10,728 nt of DNA. It comes from CAMYMG01 sp038259455. GTDB lineage: Bacteria; Pseudomonadota; Alphaproteobacteria; Rhizobiales; Rhizobiaceae. The notes under the pieces are model-generated. The model did not search any database, had not been told where the DNA came from, and was given only the letters and a program-made list of their open reading frames with translations. The position numbers were made by a program, and so were the translations under genes. The stretch is from positions 1-10,728 of the forward strand of contig JBBSOT010000150.1 in assembly GCA_038259455.1 (NCBI GenBank), in the 5' to 3' direction. Of this stretch, positions 5,227-10,728 are shown piece by piece (position 1 is the stretch's first letter; each line of letters opens with the position of its first letter).

Positions 5227-5982
5227 ATGGTGAGTGAAAAGACCGCAATCGTTACCGGAGCCGGCACCGGCATCGGCAAGGCTGTCGCGACCCAATTGCT
5301 GCTTGACGGTTGGAACACCGTCTTCGTCGGCCGCCGCAAGAACCTGCTCGACGATGCCATCGCCGCCGCTGGCAAGACCGAGGCCAGCGCGCTCGCTGTC
5401 GGCTGCGACATCACAAAGCCGGCGGAAGTCGATGCGCTTTATGAGGCGGTCGACAAGGCATTCGGCCGGGTCGACTTGCTGTTCAACAATGCCGGCATGG
5501 GCTTCAAGACCGCAACCATCGACGAAGTGCCGGTCGATGTGTGGACCGAGGTCGTCAACGTCAACCTCACCGGCTCGTTCCTGTGCGCGCGCGGCGCGTT
5601 CAAGGCGATGCGCCACCAGAAGCCCATGGGCGGCCGCATCATCAACAATGGTTCGATCTCCGCGCACGCGCCGCGTCCGGGCTCGGTGCCCTATACGGCG
5701 ACCAAGCATGCCATCACCGGGCTGACGAGGACGCTGGCGCTCGACGGCCGACCCTACGACATCGCCTGCGGGCAGATCGACATCGGCAACGCGCTGACCG
5801 ACATGGCCAGGGCGATGACGACGGGCGTGCCGCAGGCCAATCTCACCACGGAAATTGAACCGGTCATGGACGTGCAGCGGGTCGCCGACGCGGTGGCCTA
5901 CATGGCCAGCCAGCCGCTCGACGCCAATGTGCTTTTCATGACCGTGATGGCGACCAAGATGCCATTCGTCGGGCGCGGCTAG
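5227..5982 (+). CDS. short-chain dehydrogenase/reductase (SDR)
   Basis: This is a cytosolic NAD(P)-dependent oxidoreductase of the classical SDR family, 251 residues long. The Rossmann glycine motif TGAGTGIG lies at 10-17, followed by CDI at 60-62 (adenine pocket) and NNAG at 87-90. The catalytic residues are Asn112, Ser143, Tyr156 and Lys160 (YTATK), with the usual 13-residue Ser-Tyr spacing. The segment after the active site reads CGQIDIGNALTDM where many SDRs have PG...T. The substrate cannot be told from sequence. The ATG at 5227 has a very strong GGGGAGGA (5213-5220) 6 bases upstream. The open frame extends back to 5149, but that start lies inside the terminator. Its TAG stop overlaps the stop of the convergent GlxA-type regulator. 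A CCTCCTCCC tract 100 bases upstream could pair with its ribosome site if transcription reads through. Confidence 0.92.
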   Translation: MVSEKTAIVTGAGTGIGKAVATQLLLDGWNTVFVGRRKNLLDDAIAAAGKTEASALAVGCDITKPAEVDALYEAVDKAFGRVDLLFNNAGMGFKTATIDEVPVDVWTEVVNVNLTGSFLCARGAFKAMRHQKPMGGRIINNGSISAHAPRPGSVPYTATKHAITGLTRTLALDGRPYDIACGQIDIGNALTDMARAMTTGVPQANLTTEIEPVMDVQRVADAVAYMASQPLDANVLFMTVMATKMPFVGRG

Positions 5983-7025
5983 CTCGGGCGCTTGGGCAAG
6001 GCGAAATCGGGGATCCTGAAGCGGCGTCGGTACGTCGCAGGGGCCAGACCGGTGACGCGTTTGAACAGGCGGCGAAAAAAGGCAGCCTCCTCGTAGCCCA
6101 CCTTCCAGCTGATGTCGTCGACCGAGTCCTCCGTGCGCTCGAGCCGGCGCTTCGCCTCCTCTATCCGCAGGCGTTGCACGTAGGCAATGGGGCTCATTCC
6201 CGTCGCGCCGGTAAAGCGGCGCTTGAACGTGCGTTGGCCAAGTCCCGCGTGCCGCATCATTCCCTCAAGAGGATTGGCAACCGGGAAATGGGTCGCGATC
6301 CAGTCCTGCGCCGCCTTCACGGCCTGGTCGCCATGGTCGGAGCGTCCCTCGAAGACGATGTAGGGAGCGAGCCCGTCCTGATGCCACTGCAGTGCGAACA
6401 TCCGGGCAACGGTCTGGGCCGACGTTGCGCCGGCGTGGCGTCCGATCAGGTAGAGGACCATGTCGTGCCACGTCATGGATGCGCCCGAACTGATCAGTTC
6501 CTCTCGCCTGCCGGACACCACAAGAACGCGCTCGGGATCGATCGGGACTTCGGGAAAGGCCGCGGCGAAATCGCGAGCGTATCCGAAGTGCACGGTTGCG
6601 TCCGCGCCATCGAAAAGACCGGTCTCGGCAAGCAGGAAGATGCCTGAACAAGCAGAGCAGAGCAGCGCGCCCTGTTGGTGCATGGCGCGAAACCACTCGA
6701 CCAGCTCGGGATGCGTTCCCTTTTGCCAGCCGTCCCGGGCGAGCAGGATTGAGGGGACGATGACGATATCGGTGCGGTCGAGTGTGTCCACGCTGCGCTG
6801 GACAACGATCGGCAGCCCACTCGCAAGTTCAATCGGACCGGGCTTCAGCCCGACGATCTCGACATGGAACGGCGGTGGCTGATGCGAAGATCCGGTGTCG
6901 GGCATGATGGCAAACGCATTCATGACGTCGAATATGCCGGAAATGGTCGACACCACGGCCTCGGGAATGGCGACGAGGCTGACATGGAGTGGTTCGGTCT
7001 GTGTCGATTTCGCCGCAGGCGGCAT
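5979..7025 (-). CDS. GlxA-type AraC family transcriptional regulator
   Basis: The 348-residue product has an N-terminal DJ-1/PfpI-like (class I amidotransferase-like) domain over about 13-195 and a C-terminal AraC/XylS DNA-binding domain over about 235-336. The nucleophile-elbow region reads LLCSACSGIFLLAETGLFDG, with Cys126 at the elbow. In these regulators the domain is thought to sense a ligand, not to act as an enzyme. The two helix-turn-helix units lie near 252-273 and 302-323, followed by the conserved ATYRRRF. The ATG at 7025 has AGGAAG 5 bases upstream. The frame stays open 84 codons further, but that extension looks non-conserved and would cross the start of the divergent methyltransferase gene. 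Family members usually act on neighbouring metabolic genes, so the methyltransferase is the likely target. The stop overlaps the dehydrogenase stop. Confidence 0.92.
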   Translation of the reverse strand: MPPAAKSTQTEPLHVSLVAIPEAVVSTISGIFDVMNAFAIMPDTGSSHQPPPFHVEIVGLKPGPIELASGLPIVVQRSVDTLDRTDIVIVPSILLARDGWQKGTHPELVEWFRAMHQQGALLCSACSGIFLLAETGLFDGADATVHFGYARDFAAAFPEVPIDPERVLVVSGRREELISSGASMTWHDMVLYLIGRHAGATSAQTVARMFALQWHQDGLAPYIVFEGRSDHGDQAVKAAQDWIATHFPVANPLEGMMRHAGLGQRTFKRRFTGATGMSPIAYVQRLRIEEAKRRLERTEDSVDDISWKVGYEEAAFFRRLFKRVTGLAPATYRRRFRIPDFALPKRPS

Positions 7026-7080
7026 ATCCACTTCCTGTTGCAACGGGCTCCTGCCCCGGCCTTGTCGCCCACATTGCCCC

Positions 7081-7177
7081 GGACAGGCGCCCTTGAAAAC
7101 CCTGTCCCGGGTGCGTCGCTGCGGTGATTGCTGCGAAACTTGTCCCCCAGTTGGCGCAAACGGCCCGATTCTGGACA
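7081..7177. promoter_or_regulatory. four TGTCC/GGACA half-sites between divergent regulator and methyltransferase
   Basis: GGACA occurs at 7081-7085 and 7173-7177, and TGTCC at 7103-7107 and 7141-7145, all in the 237-base gap between the two divergent starts. The first pair extends to GGACAGG/CCTGTCC, 7-bp perfect arms 13 bases apart, and can extend by CCC/GGG with one bulge. Centre distances of 22 and 32 bases within the two pairs are near two and three helical turns. This is a plausible operator for the GlxA-like regulator. The first pair could also fold as an RNA hairpin in the regulator's leader. Confidence 0.4.
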
Positions 7178-7262
7178 GTACGGCTCTGCCTCCGGCCGGT
7201 GGTACCTGCGATCTAGGCACAGCCTCCGGATTCTCCGAAGGGCAAGCACAGGAGACACGACT

Positions 7263-8339
7263 ATGGACAGCATTCAACGGGAACCAATCGATCCGGCCAA
7301 GCTGGATGCCCTGATCGGGCGTGCGGTCGGCGATCTGTCGGCGGGTTACGGCGGGGTGATGGTCAGCCTCGGAAACAGGCTCGGACTCTACAAGGCAATG
7401 GCCGGCGCCGGGCCGCTCACCGCGCGCGGCGTTGCGGGTCGCGCCGGCTGTGCGGAGCGCTATGTGCGCGAATGGCTGAATTCACAGGTCGCCGGCGGCT
7501 ATGTCGCCTATCACGCGGTCAGCGATACCTACGAGCTGACGCCCGAGCAGGCCTTTGTCTTGGCCGATGAAGACAGCCCGGCCTTCATGCCCACGGCCTG
7601 GTCGGTGCCCGCTTCGATGTGGTCGGACGAGGACAAGGCAGTGGAAGCATTTCGCACCGGCAACGGAATTCCGTGGGGCGACCATGACGGTCGGCTGTTT
7701 TGCGGCGTGGCCGGTTTTTACCGAAATGCCTACAAGGCAAGCCTGGTCGCGGAGTGGCTTCCGACGCTTGAGGGGGTCGTGGAGAAGCTTGAGGCGGGCG
7801 CCCTCGTCGCAGACATCGGTTGCGGCCATGGTCATTCGACGGTGCTTATGGCCGAGTCGTTTCCAGCTTCGAAGTTCCGCGGTTTCGATTCGCACGAGGA
7901 GTCCATTGCCGAGGCGCACAAGGTTGCCGCGGCGGCTGGCGTTGCGGAACGTGCGGATTTCATTTCGTCACGCGCCGACAACTATCCGGGTGCGGGCTAT
8001 GACCTGATCTGCTTCTTCGACTGCCTGCATGACATGGGCGACCCGGTGGCGGCTGCCAAGCATGCGGCCAGGTCGATAGCGCGCGACGGCACGGTGATGC
8101 TGGTGGAACCCTTCGCCAACGACCTGGTCGAGAACAATATTTCACCAATCGCGCGCATGTACTACGCGGCGTCGACGACGATCTGCTGTGCGCACGCTAT
8201 TTCGGATGGCGGCCACATGGTCCTTGGCGCGCAAGCTGGTGAGAAAAGGCTGTCGGACGTTTTCCGCCGGGCTGGCTTCACCAGGTTCCGCAGGGCCTAC
8301 GAGACGCCTTTCAACCTCATCCTGGAAGCGCGGCTGTAG
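7263..8339 (+). CDS. class I SAM-dependent methyltransferase with N-terminal winged helix
   Basis: The 358-residue product starts at an ATG at 7263 with AGGAG (7250-7254) 8 bases upstream. The N-terminal part (about 30-100, LGNRLGLYKAMAGAGPLTARGVAGRAGCAERYVREWL) looks like the winged-helix/dimerisation domain found in Rv2258c-like and O-methyltransferase-like proteins. The middle and C-terminal part is a Rossmann methyltransferase domain: motif I is VADIGCGHGHS (182-192, with Asp184 and the glycine loop), FRGFDSHEESI binds the adenosine side, and FFDCLHDMGDP (251-261) is the post-II motif. The substrate is not apparent, though this architecture is usual for small-molecule methylation. It is divergent from the GlxA-type regulator, suggesting co-regulation. 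A perfect hairpin follows its stop. Confidence 0.9.
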   Translation: MDSIQREPIDPAKLDALIGRAVGDLSAGYGGVMVSLGNRLGLYKAMAGAGPLTARGVAGRAGCAERYVREWLNSQVAGGYVAYHAVSDTYELTPEQAFVLADEDSPAFMPTAWSVPASMWSDEDKAVEAFRTGNGIPWGDHDGRLFCGVAGFYRNAYKASLVAEWLPTLEGVVEKLEAGALVADIGCGHGHSTVLMAESFPASKFRGFDSHEESIAEAHKVAAAAGVAERADFISSRADNYPGAGYDLICFFDCLHDMGDPVAAAKHAARSIARDGTVMLVEPFANDLVENNISPIARMYYAASTTICCAHAISDGGHMVLGAQAGEKRLSDVFRRAGFTRFRRAYETPFNLILEARL

Positions 8340-8355
8340 CGTACAACGGGTAGTT

Positions 8356-8381
8356 GCCCTGCGGCGATCCTGCCGCAGGGC
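8356..8381. terminator. perfect 10-bp hairpin between convergent genes
   Basis: GCCCTGCGGC (8356-8365), loop GATCCT, then GCCGCAGGGC (8372-8381). It lies 16 bases after the methyltransferase stop and 3 bases before the stop of the convergent YCII gene. No T-run follows on either strand, so it is a probable bidirectional terminator of the T-poor kind seen in GC-rich genomes. Confidence 0.6.
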
Positions 8382-8384
8382 CGA

Positions 8385-8765
8385 TTATCCGCCTGTAGCA
8401 CCGGTGTTCGGGAGCGTCGCGCCGGGCAGAAATAGCACTATCGGCCGAATTTCGTAGACGGCGGTCGGGTTCACGCGGGCAAGATCGCGTGCTGCCTCCA
8501 CCGCTTCGTCACGTGTCGCACAGTCGACGAGATAGAGGCCGAGAAGCTGCTCCTTGGTTTCGGCGAATGGCCCGTCGGTGACCAGTCCGTCACGCAGCGT
8601 ACAGGCCGACCGTGTGAAATCGAGCCGGGCCGCCGGTCCCAGCGTCCCTTCCTCCGTCATCCTCCGGTCGATCTTCCGCAACTCGACCATGAGGGCTGCG
8701 TCTTCTTCCGGCGTCATTGCCGCAATGGCGCCTTCCACATGATAGGCAAGGATCGCGTAGTGCAT
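8385..8765 (-). CDS. YCII-domain (DGPF) protein
   Basis: This is a 126-residue cytosolic protein of the YCII-related family, with a dimeric ferredoxin-like alpha/beta fold. It begins with MHYAILAYHVEG, typical of the first strand, and has the hallmark DGPFAETKEQLLGLYLVD (64-81) followed by the DEAVEAARDL helix and the YEIRPI strand. The length fits the family. The biochemical function of this branch is not established. Homologues often sit next to an ECF sigma factor of the SigJ type, but none is here. The ATG at 8765 has GGAGGG (8775-8780, minus strand) 9 bases upstream. It is convergent with the methyltransferase and divergent from the LysE exporter. The C-terminal Gly/Thr-rich tail is probably disordered. 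Confidence 0.88.
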   Translation of the reverse strand: MHYAILAYHVEGAIAAMTPEEDAALMVELRKIDRRMTEEGTLGPAARLDFTRSACTLRDGLVTDGPFAETKEQLLGLYLVDCATRDEAVEAARDLARVNPTAVYEIRPIVLFLPGATLPNTGATGG

Positions 8766-8800
8766 GGTGGATTACCCTCCAAGGTCAGCAAGAGATGTAT

Positions 8801-8907
8801 GGGCGTAGCGCCAGAGGCGAGCAATACGCCAGCAGTGCGAGCCAAAATGTCGGGCACTGGCGCCTCGCGCAAGAAGCCTCCTGACAGGACAGTGTCAGGA
8901 GGCTTTT
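8801..8907 (+). ncRNA. structured leader or small RNA upstream of lysE-type gene
   Basis: Several complementary segments precede a strong terminator-like hairpin. GGCGTA (8802-8807) pairs with TACGCC (8825-8830) and encloses a small hairpin, CGCC/GGCG (8809-8819). CGCCA...GTGC (8827-8838) pairs with GCACTGGCG (8854-8862) over 9 bp with a 3-base bulge. The two folds share 8827-8830, so they exclude each other. GCGCCAG (8808-8814) can also compete for CTGGCGC (8857-8863). This could be an attenuator or riboswitch-like leader for the exporter, or an independent small RNA. I recognise no known family, and the 5' end is unknown. Confidence 0.4.
8874..8907 (+). terminator. intrinsic terminator-like hairpin, perfect 13-bp stem, in a divergent promoter region
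   Basis: AAGCCTCCTGACA (8874-8886), loop GGACAG, then TGTCAGGAGGCTT (8893-8905), ending in a four-T run. It fits a plus-strand intrinsic terminator, yet the nearest gene upstream on that strand ends more than 500 bases away and the exporter starts 46 bases later. The inner CTGACA/TGTCAG palindrome could alternatively be a DNA operator. Confidence 0.7.
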
Positions 8908-8953
8908 GCTACCAGCCTTTCTGGCCCGACGGATCGGGTGGAGGGACACAACC

Positions 8954-9586
8954 ATGCAACTGACCGAGTACCTGCCGCAATTGATCCTCGCCTGGTCGAT
9001 CCAGGCCATGGGCATCCTGTCGCCGGGGCCGAGCGTTGCACTGATCCTCGGCGTGGCGACAAGCCGTGGCCGGTTGCCGTCGCTGGTCACCGCCTTCGGT
9101 GTGGCCTGCGGGTCTGTCGTGCTATCGGTGGCCACCATCGTCGGTCTTACCGCGCTTCTGGCACAGGTTGCGGAGCTGATGACGGTTTTGCGCTGGGCCG
9201 GTGCTGCCTATCTTGTCTGGCTGGCCTTCAGGGCTTTCCGCAAGGCGGCGTCGCCGCCCGAGCTGATGGTCGAGCAGGTCGGGCGCGAAAGCGCCTGGCG
9301 CACCGGGTTCGCCGGCTTCGTGCTGCAGATTTCCAACCCCAAGGCGATCATGTTCTGGCTGGCAATCGCCAGCGTCGGCGGCGTCGGCGATGCGCCGCTG
9401 CCTGTCGTCGTTCTGTTTGTCGCCGTTGCCTTCCTGAACTCCTTCATCGGACACGGCGCCTATGCGCTGCTCCTGTCCTCCGGCCCGGCGCGCGGCGCCT
9501 ATGGGCGGGCGCGGCGCTGGATAGAGGGCGGGCTCGGCTGCTTCTTCCTGTTTGCCGGTTTCAAGCTGGCAACGACCAGGCTCTAG
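8954..9586 (+). CDS. LysE/RhtB family amino-acid exporter
   Basis: The 210-residue inner-membrane protein has the normal length and six-helix layout of the LysE/RhtB family. Hydrophobic segments lie near 8-33, 45-67, 72-95, 118-140, 148-172 and 190-207. The family signature near the first helix reads ILSPGPSVALILGVATSRG (21-39). The fourth segment starts after ISNPKAIMFW (126-135), the conserved NPK motif. Members export amino acids or derivatives such as lysine, homoserine or threonine; the substrate here cannot be assigned. The ATG at 8954 has GGAGGG (8940-8945) 8 bases upstream, and a small hairpin CCCGA/TCGGG (8925-8938) abuts this site. A frame extends upstream to 8906, but that start lies in the terminator hairpin. 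The structured leader suggests RNA-level regulation. It is convergent with the aminotransferase, 4 bases apart. Confidence 0.92.
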   Translation: MQLTEYLPQLILAWSIQAMGILSPGPSVALILGVATSRGRLPSLVTAFGVACGSVVLSVATIVGLTALLAQVAELMTVLRWAGAAYLVWLAFRAFRKAASPPELMVEQVGRESAWRTGFAGFVLQISNPKAIMFWLAIASVGGVGDAPLPVVVLFVAVAFLNSFIGHGAYALLLSSGPARGAYGRARRWIEGGLGCFFLFAGFKLATTRL

Positions 9587-9590
9587 CGGT

Positions 9591-10728
9591 CTAAGCCTCG
9601 CCTGAGTGGTTCTGCGTCCTCGCCAGGAATTTCTCGATGCGCTCCAGCGCGCGCAGGATGTTCTCCTCTGAATTGGCGTAGGAAAGCCGGATATAGCCTT
9701 CGCCGAGGATGCCGAAATCCGGTCCGCCGATCAGCGCGACACCGGCATCCTCGAGCAGCGCCGACGCCAGCTTCTTGGCCTTCCAGCCGGTGCCCGAGAT
9801 GTTCGGGAAAGCGTAGAACGCGCCCTTCGGGGTGATGCAGGAGACGCCGGGCAGCGCGTTCAGCCCTTCGACCACAACCTGGCGGCGCCGATCGAAGGCG
9901 CGCATCATCTTGTCGACCTCATCCTGCGGGCCATCGATCGCGGCGATGCCGGCAAACTGGCTCGGCGCGTTGACGCAGGACCAGCAATTCACGGCCAGCT
10001 TGCGCACCTTGTCATAGAGGTGGCTGCCGGCCTCGCCGTTCGGCCAGATCGACCAGCCCATGCGCCAGCCCGTCATCGCCCAGGTCTTCGACCAGCCGTT
10101 GAGAATGATCAGCCGGTCGCGGATCTCGGGAAACTGCAGCAGCGAGCAGGCGGTCTCGCCGTCATAGGTCATGACGTCGTAGATCTCGTCGGACATGATG
10201 GCGACATGCGGGTGCGCGGCCAGTCCGGCCACCAGCTTCTCGATCTCCGCGCGCGGCGTGACGCCACCGGTCGGGTTGGCCGGCGAATTGAGGATCAAAA
10301 GCCGTGTCTTGGGTGTGATCAGCGACAGCGTTTCGTCGGCCGAGAAGGCAAAGCCGTTGGCCTCGCGCATCGGCACGGGAACAGGCTTGGCGCCGGTGAA
10401 CTCGATCATCGAGCGATAGATCGGGAAGCCCGGATCGGGATAGAGGATTTCCGCACCCGGTTCGCCGAACATCAGGATGGCGGCGAACATCGTCGGCTTG
10501 CCACCCGGCATGATCATGATCGTTTCGGGCGATACCTCGACGCCGGTCGTGGTCAGCGTGCGCCGCGCCACTGCTTCGCGCGTCATCAGAAGCCCGTTCG
10601 CCGGTGTGTAGCCGTGATGACCGTCGCGCAGTGCCTTGATGGCGGCCTCGACGATATGCGGCGGCGTCGTGCAGTCCGGCTGGCCGATGCCGAGCTTGTT
10701 GACGTCCGTGCCCGGCTGCTGCAGGGCG
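9591..10728 (-). CDS. class I/II PLP-dependent aminotransferase, N-terminus outside window
   Basis: The frame runs from a stop at 9591-9593 to the right edge with no upstream stop: 378 residues are visible. An ATG at 10586 is internal, because the preceding residues (LGIGQPDCTTPPHIVEAA, then ALRDGHHGYTPANG) are the conserved family N-terminal region. Family landmarks are MPGGKPTMF, YPDPGFPIY, NSPANPTGG (the Asn that contacts PLP), SDEIYD (the Asp pairing with the PLP pyridine nitrogen, and a Tyr), WSKTWAMTGWRMGW with the Schiff-base Lys codon at 10086-10088, and the C-terminal GYIRLSYANS with the carboxylate-binding Arg. It transfers amino groups between an amino acid and a 2-oxo acid in the cytosol. 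Substrate specificity is not clear, so I give no symbol. Probably only 10-20 residues are missing. It is convergent with the LysE exporter. Confidence 0.94.
   Translation of the reverse strand, partial: ALQQPGTDVNKLGIGQPDCTTPPHIVEAAIKALRDGHHGYTPANGLLMTREAVARRTLTTTGVEVSPETIMIMPGGKPTMFAAILMFGEPGAEILYPDPGFPIYRSMIEFTGAKPVPVPMREANGFAFSADETLSLITPKTRLLILNSPANPTGGVTPRAEIEKLVAGLAAHPHVAIMSDEIYDVMTYDGETACSLLQFPEIRDRLIILNGWSKTWAMTGWRMGWSIWPNGEAGSHLYDKVRKLAVNCWSCVNAPSQFAGIAAIDGPQDEVDKMMRAFDRRRQVVVEGLNALPGVSCITPKGAFYAFPNISGTGWKAKKLASALLEDAGVALIGGPDFGILGEGYIRLSYANSEENILRALERIEKFLARTQNHSGEA

Noticed and set aside
7026..7277. 84-residue N-terminal extension of the GlxA-type regulator
   Set aside because: It would overlap the divergent methyltransferase start and has low-complexity Arg/Gly/Pro content. 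The ATG at 7025 has a good ribosome site and a normal family N-terminus.
8739..8963. A 74-codon plus-strand frame crossing the YCII start and the lysE leader
   Set aside because: It runs through the terminator hairpin and over the exporter's start, with no ribosome site or family resemblance.

Overview
The window looks like ordinary chromosome from a GC-rich alphaproteobacterium of the order Rhizobiales, most like Mesorhizobium or a close relative. This rests on protein family content, codon usage and intergenic style, not on a database match. Ten complete or nearly complete protein genes and one clear partial gene account for most of the sequence. I see no tRNA, rRNA, CRISPR array, insertion sequence, prophage block, integrase or toxin-antitoxin pair, and no clear new multi-gene system. 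The interesting material lies in the intergenic regions.

Region by region. Positions 1-347 (minus) hold the 5' part of an exported Gly/Ser-repeat protein that runs off the left edge. Positions 348-874 are a gene-poor spacer, AT-rich in its first half. Positions 875-1324 (plus) encode a small exported protein with a ClpP/COG3904-like Ser...His signature. Converging on it is eda (KDPG aldolase, 1376-2017, minus). Upstream of eda on the same strand is an endolysin-type N-acetylmuramidase with a C-terminal peptidoglycan-binding domain (2109-3005). Divergent from that is trhO (tRNA U34 hydroxylase, rhodanese family, 3222-4151), followed by a DUF533/TerB-like inner-membrane protein (4253-5011). A 215-base gap then contains a perfect intrinsic terminator preceded by an anti-Shine-Dalgarno CCTCCTCCC loop, a candidate small RNA or leader. 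Next comes a short-chain dehydrogenase (5227-5982).

The dehydrogenase converges on, and overlaps by 4 bases, a GlxA-type AraC regulator (5979-7025, minus). This regulator is divergent from a winged-helix/SAM methyltransferase (7263-8339), and the shared gap carries four TGTCC/GGACA half-sites. The methyltransferase converges on a YCII-domain protein (8385-8765, minus) across a perfect 10-bp hairpin. The YCII gene is divergent from a LysE/RhtB exporter (8954-9586). Between those two lies a structured stretch ending in a perfect 13-bp terminator-like hairpin that belongs to no annotated gene. A class I/II PLP aminotransferase (minus) fills 9591 to the right edge, with its N-terminus outside the window.

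Working together: the genes are mostly single transcription units in divergent or convergent pairs, not long operons. The best regulatory hypotheses are control of the methyltransferase by the GlxA-like regulator, RNA-level control of the LysE exporter and of the dehydrogenase, and a hairpin masking the start of eda. All three are inferences from sequence.
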